From NCBI GenBank assembly GCA_037355855.1, contig CM074761.1, positions 4,917,346 to 4,981,345 of the forward strand: 64,000 nt of DNA. The letters are read 5' to 3'. Under the pieces are notes generated by a model, which saw nothing but the letters and a program-made list of their open reading frames with translations, did not search any database and was not told the DNA's origin. This document shows, piece after piece, positions 1 to 9,954 of this stretch. The translations under genes were made by a program, and so were the position numbers. The DNA is from Pseudo-nitzschia pungens (taxonomy: Eukaryota; Bacillariophyta; Bacillariophyceae; Bacillariales; Bacillariaceae). The number at the start of each line of letters is the position of its first letter. Positions within the stretch are counted from its first letter, which is position 1.

Positions 1-118
1 CGACAGTGGAGCAACGCGTTAGAAGACACCAGGATCTGAATTACTACAAACTAACTGCAATAGGTGACCCTTTGTTTATTTCGTTATTTAAAAAAAAGAA
101 CACATTTTCCACAATTGT

Positions 119-246
119 GATTCGTCATTCAAAAAAAACACCCTGTATCGCAAACCACCGACAGATATGTACCCATTTTTACGATTCGTCATTCAAAACA
201 AACACCCTGCATCGCACACCACCGACAGTTATGTACCCATTTTTAC
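119..246. repeat. 64-bp direct duplication
   Basis: Two adjacent copies of a 64-bp unit (119-182 and 183-246) differ at only a few positions. The second copy runs into the stop codon of the gene on the minus strand at 243, so the 3' end of that gene lies at the edge of the duplication. The rest of the first 242 bases shows no gene. Confidence 0.85.
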
Positions 247-1085
247 GCGCCAACTCCCATCGAAACCAACTCCTGTTGTTGCTTCATTTGCAACATTGCC
301 AGCGCTCTTCCCACCTGAGGATTTGAGCTGTTCGCTTCGATCGACTTTTGGAACTGCATCTGGGTGATTCCTATTGCTTTCAGTGCCTCTTCACCCTTGT
401 CGTTCGCCACACCCGCGAACTCCATCTGCAGTTGCTGCGCGACGGAGGGATCACTCAGATTTTTTCCGGCATCCTTGAAGGTTTTCACCAATTCTCGCAT
501 CGCACCGGTCAGACTGTCGAAGTAAATTTCCGCGGCCTCGACTGTTTTCTGGGCAGAAAGTATTTCTATTGGCTCCTCCGCCTTGACTGGCTCCTTGGGG
601 CTTCCCTTTCTCCTTCCGACGACACTCTGTCCCGATATATTTTCCCAGAGTTTCTGGAACCGCTCGACCGATTTTTTCACCTTGGGATACTCGTCTTCCT
701 TCTCGAGGAACTCCCAGGTGGCTTCTTCGAAACAGTCGTAGTCAATGTCGGCCTCGTCGAGGGCCTGCTTTTGCTTGGCGGCAAGAGCGCGTTGGTATTC
801 GGTGATCAGCAGCTGGCGCAACTGCTGTTCGGGAATGACCTGTCCCGACATTTGTATTTGCTGGACCGTGTGACTCAGCTGGGCCAACACCGCCTGCATC
901 TCCATGAAGAGTCTGTCAAAGACCTTGCAAACGTCGTCCCCGGTAATGAAATCTCCCTCGTCGTAATCCTCATCGATCTCGGCGAGCTCGTGACTCTCGG
1001 GCGAGTCGCTCGACAAAAACGATTTCGCTGCTACGGCGGCCACAAGAAGGGCCGACCCGATCAATATCTTGCTGGAAGCCGACAT
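243..1085 (-). CDS. membrane-anchored coiled-coil protein, unknown
   Basis: I do not recognise this 280-residue protein. The first ATG with a plausible N-terminus is at 1085; the longer open frame upstream looks like leader sequence. Residues 5-20 form one hydrophobic segment (ILIGSALLVAAVAA), which fits a signal anchor or transmembrane helix. An acidic stretch (EIDEDYDEGDF) follows, then long helical, Gln- and Lys-rich sequence likely to form coiled coils (LRQLLITEYQRALAAKQKQ). The ending is Met/Gln-rich. There are no catalytic motifs. It is convergent with nothing nearby, and the next gene starts about 0.9 kb away on the other strand. The function is unknown; the layout suggests an organelle or ER membrane protein with a soluble helical domain. 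Confidence 0.7.
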   Translation of the reverse strand: MSASSKILIGSALLVAAVAAKSFLSSDSPESHELAEIDEDYDEGDFITGDDVCKVFDRLFMEMQAVLAQLSHTVQQIQMSGQVIPEQQLRQLLITEYQRALAAKQKQALDEADIDYDCFEEATWEFLEKEDEYPKVKKSVERFQKLWENISGQSVVGRRKGSPKEPVKAEEPIEILSAQKTVEAAEIYFDSLTGAMRELVKTFKDAGKNLSDPSVAQQLQMEFAGVANDKGEEALKAIGITQMQFQKSIEANSSNPQVGRALAMLQMKQQQELVSMGVGA

Positions 1086-2001
1086 TTCCGAAATGATTTC
1101 TATTGTGCGAGAAGCGGAGAGTGTTCGATATACGGTGCGTGCGTGTGGTTGCTTTCTGCTCGGGGAGGGGGGGGGGGAAGACGACAAGAGATATCCAGCG
1201 TTGTGGTTTTGCTGGTGGTGTCGTTCGTCGAAAGTTCAGTAGTTTTTGGTTGCGGATCCGGGCCCCGTACATGTACCGTATATGTGTGAGCAATGGCTGC
1301 ATTTGCGCCATCACACCTCTCTCTCCAAAACGTTCGGAACGAAGAAAACGAACCAAGAACTCTTTTGGTTCGCTGCTGCGCACATTCCAATTGGTGTCAG
1401 AGGTGGACGACCGACAGGCACTTATGGATGATGAGATTCAAAGCAACAACGTTCCCTTTTAATTCATTTGGGGGACAAAAACAAATGCATAACGGACAAA
1501 TTCGGAAAGTATATAACTTTACATACCCCTTGTACCTACAACATACCGGTACCTATCATTCTTAATTAAGAGTCGCATGCCGTATGTCGCATGTCGCATG
1601 GCGATATGGTCCTCGCCAGCTCGCAGGCCATACAAGTAAGTTGAGATTACGGACCATGTGCTGGTGTTTGTACGAATAGGAACTGACGGTATGGGTCACA
1701 CGAAACGAGGATACCGTACGGTAATTAATTAAGTACCTTATGATGGGAGAGCATTAGTTTTGAAATACGGTAAGGTAACGTTTACGGGAAGTTATGTAAC
1801 TGACTTGCAGAAAACAATGATAGCGAAGAACTAAGCTAGATCCCTTCGATCGAATGGCAACATTGGCAATGGGCAGTCTCCGCCACAAGTCGTGTCGAAA
1901 CAATACTTACAGTAGGCACAACATCACGACAAAAGAAAGAATACGTACGGTGCGGCATCACAATACTATTGCAACAACCTTACTTCATCCCCCACCTTTC
2001 C
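1086..2001. other. intergenic, divergent promoters
   Basis: This 0.9-kb gap separates two divergently transcribed genes. It holds a C/G run near 1163-1175 and a perfect 12-bp palindrome (TACCGTACGGTA, 1712-1723) of a type that recurs in other gaps of the window. I see no gene; the open frames here lack conserved sequence. Confidence 0.5.
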
Positions 2002-3003
2002 ATGGTCGTTTCCGGTGGCAAACAACCCTCGTCGAAAAGCAAAGGAACCTCCTTCGATGCGTTTTCGCGGGTCGACGAGCTCGTTTCCAAGCCCGTTCTC
2101 GGATCGGACGGGGCGGCATCCTGGCAGGCTTTCCGGAAGGACAATCGTGCGAACGACCGCCACCGCGTGTCCGTTGCGCCGAAGGCACCATTGAAGAAGC
2201 AAGACAAACTCGGGACCGGATTCTCGACGTGGGAGGAGGAACGGGCGCACGAAGGGAAGGTTCGGGAAGAAGCGGGGCACGCCAGCGCAAACTCGGGGTA
2301 CACCGCGTTCCAAAAGGACAAGAGTTCCGCCGGCGAGGCGGCAATCCGCGAGAAACGAAGGGCGCAAGTGGAGGCTCGAATACGTCCCGATGACAAGGAA
2401 TATTTGATTCCCTCGGACAGATTTGTTGGATGGAAATTCGACTATGTTTTTACCACCAAGAATGGTGTGACGGGCTACTACTGGGACGGTATGGACAGCG
2501 TCAAGGTGCAGAGGGGTGAATCGTTACCGGGGGAGACAACGAAAGGGGCATCGTCGTCGTCGTCGTCGTCGTCTTCCAGTGCGAAACGTGTCGACCAAAG
2601 TGAGAATCCCGACAAAGACAAACCGAAAAAGAAAAGGAAAAAGAAGAAGGGCCCGGTTATCGTCCACGATCCGAACAATCCGATGGAACAAATGCAGGCA
2701 ATATTGGAGCGACGGAACCAAAAATTAATGGGGATAACGACCGCGGATAACGATCTTCCGAGCGGATGGGAATCCGCGAAAGATCCTTCGACCGGCAAGA
2801 CGTATTATTTTCAACGCGCTACCGGTCGCCGCACATGGGACAAACCAAAGCCACCGGCAGAGAGTACCAACGGAAACGGCAACGACCACGGGGGAATGGG
2901 CCAATCCTTGCCGCCAGGATGGAAGTCGGCCGTGGATCGGGCATCGGGAAAAACATACTACCATCACACCAGCGGAAAGACAACTTGGACAAAACCGGAA
3001 TAA
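2002..3003 (+). CDS. two-WW-domain nuclear protein
   Basis: The ATG at 2002 (context CCATGG) is the first in this frame and gives 333 residues. Two WW domains lie at the C-terminus: one at about residues 253-283 (LPSGWESAKDPSTGKTYYF, ending in W-D-K-P) and one at about 301-332 (LPPGWKSAVDRASGKTYYH, ending in W-T-K-P). Both keep the two signature tryptophans and the central aromatic pair. Before them are a conserved-looking patch with VGWKFDYVF and GYYWDGMD, a serine run, and a strongly basic Lys/Arg stretch (KPKKKRKKKKG) that fits a nuclear localisation signal. WW domains bind proline-rich partners. Tandem WW domains plus a basic nuclear segment are typical of splicing or transcription-linked adaptors, but the ortholog is not clear. 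Confidence 0.85.
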   Translation: MVVSGGKQPSSKSKGTSFDAFSRVDELVSKPVLGSDGAASWQAFRKDNRANDRHRVSVAPKAPLKKQDKLGTGFSTWEEERAHEGKVREEAGHASANSGYTAFQKDKSSAGEAAIREKRRAQVEARIRPDDKEYLIPSDRFVGWKFDYVFTTKNGVTGYYWDGMDSVKVQRGESLPGETTKGASSSSSSSSSSAKRVDQSENPDKDKPKKKRKKKKGPVIVHDPNNPMEQMQAILERRNQKLMGITTADNDLPSGWESAKDPSTGKTYYFQRATGRRTWDKPKPPAESTNGNGNDHGGMGQSLPPGWKSAVDRASGKTYYHHTSGKTTWTKPE

Positions 3004-3064
3004 TCAATTGACAGCGTTGTTATTTTTTAGAGCATGATTTGTGTCAACGCGCGAAGAGATCGAC

Positions 3065-5593
3065 TCAGGCTCGAAAGTCGATTATCTTGGACTTTTTCAA
3101 TTCTTCGTCCAAGAGAGGAACCCAGTAATTCTCGATTTTCGGATTGACGTAACAATTGTAGAGCCACCCTTCACCGTCTTTCAGCTCGGTACCGGATGTA
3201 TTCAAGCTCGGATACGGCACGCCGATGCGGCAAGATCCCTTCTTCAATTCCCCCGTGCAGCGCGTCTGCCAACCGGCGGTGTCTTGCGTTGCGATCGCTT
3301 TGGAATGCAGCATGGTGACCTCTGTCTGTTCGTCGGCAAAGCGTGACAATGGATCGGGGGCGACGCGCTTGTAACTCATGTTTGCCGCACTCGTCTCGCT
3401 CCGGCTCATCATTGTGAATTTTGTTGCCGTCGAGAAATGTATAAAGTGTTGAAGGACGTAGTCGGCTCGATATATCTGCTTCTCTGCGGGCATCGATTCG
3501 GTTTTCACCAGTTGTCGGTCGCAATTGTAGGTTTGCAGAACCGATCTCGTGTTCCGAACCTTGAGGTTGAAACACGGGTATGGTTCGTCGCAAATCTTTT
3601 TGCCGTAAATGGGCACCGGAGTTTCGATCAAATCTCGTCTCGGCCATGCTCTCCAAGAACCAAAGGACACAATTTTCGTGTTCTCGTCGTCCAGCTTGTT
3701 CAAGAACGGCTTTATGGATGAATAGTTCCCGACAGGCGTTATGTATTCGTCAATGTCCATGCTTGCCATCCAGTCCGTGTGGGGACCAAACCTGAGACGA
3801 CAGGATGACTCTGCTGCATACTGGGAGGATCGCTCCCCGGGGCTGTCTGCGAAACTCCGGTTGTTGTTGCATATTGTTGCGGGCCATGGCACCCTGGTGA
3901 CCCTATCCGGGAATTGATCGGTGACTTCTTTGAAACCGGTTCCCTCCCGGGAGTTGTCGTACAGGAATATATGATCGATTCCCGTTAACAAATGGAATCG
4001 TATCCATTCGTCAGCTCTCCGAGCCCCGTCATCGACCTTGAATCGGTCTCCTCTGGTGCTATAGGAGAGTGAAGCCCATGTGCATGCAACCACTCGGTGT
4101 TTCTTTGTGTTTTTGGTGGACTTGAACAACGATGCGGCTGTAGAAGATTCCGGTTGCACCTCCTTTGGCGGCGAAGTGACAGTTGGGTATGCTTTGTTGG
4201 TAGGAAGGCATATCGGTATGTTCTCCCATCGCCCTGAATCTTCCACGCGAGGGAGAACATGGGAAGAACCCCATTCCGTGGATGCAGTGAAATTGTAGGG
4301 CTTTCCATATTCGTACTTGGGTGGCAAAAAGCGGTTGGGGTTTCCGTACCGCGGAGGCGTTCGAATGGGCACAAGCGTTACAAACAAGGTTGCCCAATCA
4401 TCAACGACGGATGTTCCTTCCCGCACAGTCTCGATCAGTTCCTTCGGTACGGGACACATGAAAATCAGCTGGGACGAGTGAATTGCTTTGTTGTCTTTGT
4501 AACCATCCCGACTGTGTATTTTCTTCATAGACTTTCGTGCACCAATGTAGTCATAATTTATGTTGAACCGAGATAGCGTTTCTTGACCATTCGAAAACCT
4601 GCAAATAAATCGAGTCTCCATACCATCGGGATCTGCTTCCTCGTGCGAAGCCAACTTGTAACGCGTTTCCTCGTTTCCTTCCGAGTTCGTGACGCCGACT
4701 CGTTGCACCGGTACGTGTTGAAAGAGCGAAGCCTGGGGCTGCATTTTTTCCACAATATCGGGCGTTCCGAGTTGACACCTGCGTTTGTTTTGGGCCACGA
4801 ATTGTATAAATTTTCCATCGTCGGTGGGAAAGACGTCGTGGATCCATGGAAGAAAAGGATCCGCGTCCGGATAGTCGTCTATGGGCCACAGCTCCGGTAG
4901 CCTTCGACACGAGTTGACTCTTGGATAGGAAATGGTTCTCAAATCGTTTTGAGTGACATTCCTCACGGGCAAAGGTTTTGTTTCCCAGTCCTGAAGATAG
5001 ATGGGTTCCAAATAGGCTTTGAGTATTTTGCTCGATGATGAGATCAATGAAGAGCCTCTCGCTTTCTTGATCTCCTCCGGCTTTAGCATTTGATGGATAT
5101 CGTCTTCTTCCATATCGAATTTCGAAAGCGATTCTTTGCTGGGATCCGTTTGTGCCACAGACTTTCCGTTCGAAGAACGATTTCCTGGTGCATTGCGCTG
5201 CTGCTTTTGGAGTTTTCGTTCTCCGCTGGATTCATCGCCGGAGCCATCGATCCGGTCTTTCCTCAGGCTTGCTATGTGTTCCAGGAGCACTTTGTTGTTG
5301 TTCCGATTCATGATCGGTGGTCCCCATTTGTCTTGCACCTCCTTCAAAGAATCTTGTCCCCGCCGAAGCACTACTACCGTAATCGCCGACCAACAGAAAA
5401 ACACAATGCCCATCATGGCAACGAAGCCACGCTGAAGCGTCGACTGCGACAACCGGCGGCCATTTGGAATCCCATTGGTGCCCACGATGATATTGGATCT
5501 TTTTCTGCCAATCAATGCAATCCCTGGTAGGTTGCCGCTGCTCTGGGGTTTTGGCATCCCATTCTGTTTTGAGGACGGTACTTTCAACCCCAT
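3065..5593 (-). CDS. GT92-family glycosyltransferase, type II membrane
   Basis: An 842-residue type II membrane protein. A short basic cytoplasmic tail precedes one transmembrane helix at about residues 56-77 (GFVAMMGIVFFCWSAIT). A long variable stem with a coiled, basic and Ser-rich segment follows. The catalytic part starts near residue 498 (VVACTWASLSY) and shows the family-92 (DUF23) pattern: ADEWIRFHLLTGIDHIFLYD followed by N-S, and DIDEY near residue 612 as the likely DxD metal and nucleotide-sugar site. Cysteines near the end (CTGELKKGSC, YNCYVNP) suggest lumenal disulfides. Family-92 enzymes add hexoses to glycans in the Golgi; the acceptor cannot be told here. The gene is intronless and divergent from the SCO1 gene. 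Confidence 0.88.
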   Translation of the reverse strand: MGLKVPSSKQNGMPKPQSSGNLPGIALIGRKRSNIIVGTNGIPNGRRLSQSTLQRGFVAMMGIVFFCWSAITVVVLRRGQDSLKEVQDKWGPPIMNRNNNKVLLEHIASLRKDRIDGSGDESSGERKLQKQQRNAPGNRSSNGKSVAQTDPSKESLSKFDMEEDDIHQMLKPEEIKKARGSSLISSSSKILKAYLEPIYLQDWETKPLPVRNVTQNDLRTISYPRVNSCRRLPELWPIDDYPDADPFLPWIHDVFPTDDGKFIQFVAQNKRRCQLGTPDIVEKMQPQASLFQHVPVQRVGVTNSEGNEETRYKLASHEEADPDGMETRFICRFSNGQETLSRFNINYDYIGARKSMKKIHSRDGYKDNKAIHSSQLIFMCPVPKELIETVREGTSVVDDWATLFVTLVPIRTPPRYGNPNRFLPPKYEYGKPYNFTASTEWGSSHVLPRVEDSGRWENIPICLPTNKAYPTVTSPPKEVQPESSTAASLFKSTKNTKKHRVVACTWASLSYSTRGDRFKVDDGARRADEWIRFHLLTGIDHIFLYDNSREGTGFKEVTDQFPDRVTRVPWPATICNNNRSFADSPGERSSQYAAESSCRLRFGPHTDWMASMDIDEYITPVGNYSSIKPFLNKLDDENTKIVSFGSWRAWPRRDLIETPVPIYGKKICDEPYPCFNLKVRNTRSVLQTYNCDRQLVKTESMPAEKQIYRADYVLQHFIHFSTATKFTMMSRSETSAANMSYKRVAPDPLSRFADEQTEVTMLHSKAIATQDTAGWQTRCTGELKKGSCRIGVPYPSLNTSGTELKDGEGWLYNCYVNPKIENYWVPLLDEELKKSKIIDFRA

Positions 5594-6345
5594 GTTGATT
5601 GAATGCTCGCCGCGGATATCGACCGTCGCAAATTGTATCCCTTAGAAACAGCTCCTCGTAGCTATTGGTTGTGGGATCAAGAGTTGTCCTTTCGACGATT
5701 GCAAAGACCTCCGTCGAGACTTGATATTTTTGATTGATTGATTGATTGAAGTATGAAAAAGGCGGATGGCGACGAGTGTTGGTTTCGTTCATCCGCACCT
5801 AGCAACGGTTGTTTTTGTTCTCTTCTCACTGTCATTTGCGTCGTAATAAGTACGACTGTCGACTGTTATTGGTCTAAAAAATACCCTAATACGATTACAA
5901 GTAAGACTCGCTGTGGTCATAACCCGATTCTTAATGTTCCAATTTTCACAATGATAGCATGATATATATAGTACATATACTGATTACTATAACCACTATA
6001 ACTATTAACTATGAACTACTACTACGTACGAAGTACACGGTAAGGTTACGAACAACAATGGAAAAAGAAGTGGTGACTGAGTCACTCGTGATTGATCATT
6101 CTTTGTGCAGCAGTAGGATTTTGTACTTGCCGTTAACGGCGGCGAACCACCGTTTCTAATCGCACTTCATACCTTCTCATCATTCATCATTCCAACAACG
6201 AAAAATACGCTCTGATTAAGATTACTCTCAGAATGGTGTTCGTTCTTCACTCTTGAACTCCATTGGTAATTCAAACGTACCTGAGAGGTCGAATCATATT
6301 TTAAGAGGGAACGAAAGCTCACTTTCGACTGAGGCAGTGACTACA
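5594..6345. other. intergenic between divergent genes
   Basis: A 750-bp gap between the starts of the glycosyltransferase (minus) and SCO1 (plus). It is AT-rich with short tandem TGAT/GATT units near 5732-5750. No gene is seen; it presumably carries both promoters. Confidence 0.5.
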
Positions 6346-7516
6346 ATGTTTCAAACGGCACGCATTCTGGCGAATGGGTCAGCTACTTTCGGGAGATCTC
6401 TTGGCGGTCGAAGCAACCCGTTCTCATCGTCGTCGTCGGTGTCTCTGATCAGAAACCGCGGTGCGGTGCGAAGCCGAAATATCCTTGCGAAAAAACCATC
6501 GCCAACGTCGGCGCTGCGGTCCGCGACATCGAACGCGAAACCATCCGCAAAGCCGGAACTTTCGGGTGCGGCGGCCGCCAAGACACGGGCCGGATCCGGA
6601 AAGGTATCCGCGGCGGGAGCTCCTTACATCAAGGATCGCGGGCCTGTTTCGTGGCCCTCTCTTTTCTTGGTCGGTATAGCAGCTGCTTCGATAGTGGCAT
6701 ACTACAACATCGAACGAGAGAGGCGACTGGAATCGGCTATGGGGCGGGTAGTGAGCAGTGAGTCCGACGGTTGGTCGCCAAATCCTGGTGTCATGGCACC
6801 GAGAAAGTTCAAATTGACACCCTGGGGTTATTTCCCGGAAGACGACGGTTTTGGTCCCTGTAAGTGACAACGGATGTGCCTCGTTCCGACACAATGACTC
6901 ATTCCACGGACATTTTCTTCTTCTTATCTTTCTTATATTTATTTCTCTCGATCATCCAAACGACGTGCACGAAACTAACTGATTCTTTTTAGCTGGAAAG
7001 CCTGCGATTGGAGGTCCTTGGTCGCTTGTGGATTTGAACGGGAAATTGGTTACGAATGCATCCTTTCAAGGGAAGTGGTTGCTGCTTTATTTCGGATTCG
7101 CTCGCTGCCCCGACATTTGTCCGTCCGAAATGCTAAAGTTGGCCCGGGTGATCGATCAACTGAAGGAAACCCACCCGCAACTGGCATCGAAGCTAGTCCC
7201 CGTTTTTGTTTCGGTGGATCCAGCGAGAGATTCCTTGACGGCTCTCAGAGAATACGCGAAAGATTTCCATCCCGATTACGTTTTTCTGACCGGGTCGCCG
7301 ACACAGGTGCAAGAAATGGCAAAGAAATACCGAGTCTACGTTAGCAAAGCAGAGGAGACCGACGATGGTGATTACTTGGTCGATCACTCGATCGTTGTGT
7401 ACTTCCACGATGACAAGGGAGAACTATCAGATTGTTTCACTCAGTCTATGCGACCGAAGGATATAGCCGAAAAAATCGTGGAGAAGATGACGACACCCGA
7501 AGGGTTGGTCGCTTAA
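6346..7516 (+). CDS. SCO1: SCO1/SenC cytochrome oxidase copper chaperone
   Basis: Two exons, 6346-6859 and 6993-7516, joined across a 133-bp GT-AG intron (6860-6992), encode 345 residues. The frame upstream of 6346 has no ATG, and the ATG there begins an Arg/Ser-rich stretch (MFQTARILANGSATFGRS) typical of a mitochondrial presequence. A single transmembrane helix (SLFLVGIAAASIVAYY) is followed by a thioredoxin-like SCO domain. This carries the copper-binding CPDICP motif (CxxxC) in FGFARCPDICPSEM, the conserved VSVDPARD, and the distal copper-ligand histidine in VDHSIVVY. SCO proteins sit in the inner mitochondrial membrane and deliver copper to the CuA site of cytochrome c oxidase subunit 2. 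All copper ligands are present. Confidence 0.95.
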
Positions 7517-8020
7517 AAGAAATAAGTAAGGATCTAGCATCTATTAGAAGTACTGTACTGTACAGAGCTTATTTTTTGACAAAAAAAGAGAATTTTTTTC
7601 GAGAGGAAAGTAATTACTCGCTGCAACAGGGCCCGTTGCCGTTACTTGGCCTCTGCTGGAGAGAGAAGTGTTCCGTCTTCAACGTTTGGAAAGGAGTGGA
7701 GAAGGAATCAACCGGCCATCGGCCGACCCTTCAAACCAACGCCCGTGTGCTGTTCTCTGGTCGGTTTATTGTGCTCTCGGCTACAGCGCACGACCACTCA
7801 ACTTGTGCGAGCCGCAGAATTACTTTGTCCAGACAAGATACTTTCAACGTACAGGCGTAGTAGAAGCTCGATTGCTGCGTACACTGCATTATCAATCTCA
7901 ATGTCTGGCAGAGGACTAGACAATCAACCACTTAGTTCGCTGACGAACCATCGTCCAAAAGAGGTGGAACGACTCTTTCTGTTTGAATCAATTATCGATC
8001 TGATTGTGAGTCTCGACCTT
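7517..8020. other. intergenic between convergent genes
   Basis: About 500 bp between the 3' ends of SCO1 and the transporter gene. It contains overlapping open frames of up to 147 codons on the plus strand with no recognisable protein features. I see no supported gene. Confidence 0.45.
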
Positions 8021-9352
8021 TCAGCGCACAAATCGTTTTGCCATTTCCAAATTTTTCTTACGGTTCTTTACGAAGTGTTCCTCACCTAGCTCTGTCGCGT
8101 TTCCTGACAATCCTGCGTCTTCGTCGACAAAAACGTCTTCCTCGTATTCACCATTGTCAACGGTGTCTTCGGATGGAAGGACTTCCATTCCAGAAATCTG
8201 TCTCTCGTTCTTCTGTATATGAAAGACCACCTTGTACAACAAAACACCAGCAAACACAACGCAAACCCCAGCACTATTCGTCAAATTCAATTTATCTCCG
8301 AAAAGAGAGACACCAATTATGATATTCATCAACTCCTTTATAACCCCTCCAATCATCAGAACAATCGCAGATGCCTTGAGAATTAGATATAATTCGCAAA
8401 GAATCATAGTGATCGCCAACGTCCCCCCTAGTATTCCCAGCCCTAAAACAATCAGAAAAAAATTTGCTAGGGATTCACCTTCATCCGTGTCATTGTGTGG
8501 GTTCCACATTTTTGTCCACGGTCGTTCAATAACCATGCTGAGAATTAGCATGCACCAAAACATGCTTGGCGTCAAAAGTTTCATGGTTACTATTGTTGAC
8601 TGAAGAGGAGGATCCATTGTTTGAAGTTTCAGTTGGACTAATGTCCAACGTGCTCCGGAAAGAATGCTTGCCATCAAACAAAGTATAAAACCGTGAAGAA
8701 CAAAGTCTACTTCTCCGTACACCGTCAAGAATTCACCCGCGGCGATGACTAAAATTACTCCAATCAAAGGCCAAGTTATTCGTTCGATTTTGAACAAGTA
8801 GGCCCATCCCAACACAAATACCGGCGTTGACGACTTGACCATGGTATAAAATGTTAATGTAATAGAGACCAATGCCAAGTTGGAAAGCCCAATGTCGAGC
8901 GCCGTTACCATTCCACATGGGATACTAATGGATGCCCATTCCTTCCACGTCATGTTGGTAATCCTGTCTGCGCCCAACTGCTCGGAAAAACAAGCGCAAG
9001 CAACGTGTGAAAATATCCACTGGATCGAAAAGTGAATGGAAGTCAGCAGTAGTGGACAGGGGAAATGCATGTGACTCTGTCCAAACACATACTTGTTGTA
9101 GGAACCTTGCATTGGATCGAAAGGAAAGGAAGTTTCAATGCGTCAGGAATATGTATAAGCGAATAGGAAAGGATCATTGTGCGCCGCGGAGCAATACTTG
9201 GGACTGTTCATCCTATCCCATTCATCCAACTCACTCAATATTGCAGAGAAGACAAACCATCCTAGCATTGCCGGTAGGTATGTGCAGTGTTCGGCGTAAA
9301 ACTTTCCGAAGTCATCCTGAAGACTCTCATCAATAGATCGCCGCTGCATCAT
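8021..9352 (-). CDS. TPT/SLC35-type sugar-phosphate or nucleotide-sugar transporter
   Basis: Two exons on the minus strand, 9352-9235 and 9105-8021, are joined across a 129-bp GT-AG intron (9106-9234) and encode 400 residues. The splice restores the family start WFVFSAILSSYNKYVFG, which neither exon has alone. About ten hydrophobic helices follow. The pattern TALDIGLSNLALVSITLTFY then TMVKSSTPVF is diagnostic of the triose-phosphate-translocator branch of the drug/metabolite transporter superfamily, close to SLC35C2-like proteins. The C-terminal tail is acidic and cytosolic. No plastid pre-sequence is visible, so an endomembrane (Golgi/ER) nucleotide-sugar or related antiporter is more likely than a plastid triose-phosphate carrier. 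The substrate cannot be read from the sequence. Confidence 0.9.
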
Positions 9353-9954
9353 ATTATAATAGTTTCAGACAGTTGCGAGACGACGTTCTTCTCTTCAAAG
9401 GGTTCCGTCCAGAAAAATCCTAATTGGAACAATCGAGATTTAGGGTTCGATCAGGTCTTTGTGAACGAGTGTCTCGAGGTTGTTTTCTCCCTGTTAATTT
9501 GTTCTTTCCCCAGTTTTGGAATATTCTTTCCCTTTCGATTTGGAAGTGAAGTTGTGGAAAGGGTATGTTGCGAAGCGTTCTAACTGATAGTGTATCTGCC
9601 CTGCGTTTTTTCTGTCTCCTGGCGACTCCTCCCAAATCGTCGTTTATCGAGAAGGATGTGTGAATTTTAATATGTATCGGGGGTTGAATGATATTTTCGT
9701 GTTATGATTTTGATTTTCATTGTTGAAAGACACCGAGGATGAGACGACATTTTAACCTCGGTCTCAGCACGCAACGGGTACATCATAGAATGCCCCATTT
9801 TTCGTAATCGTACGGTACTGATTTGATACTAAGAAGGTTTACCGGTAGGTAAGGTTAATTAGAAGGATTAGTAGTATTTTTTTTTTTTCGTTTTTAGTTT
9901 TCACGCGACGATGACGGTAAAAGGTAGTAAGGCCTGAACCTTACAGTATTCTGT
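9353..9954. other. intergenic
   Basis: About 600 bp upstream of the transporter gene, up to the retrotransposon relic. It has an A/T run at 9880-9895 and a TACCGGTA-type word at 9840-9848. No gene is supported. Confidence 0.45.
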
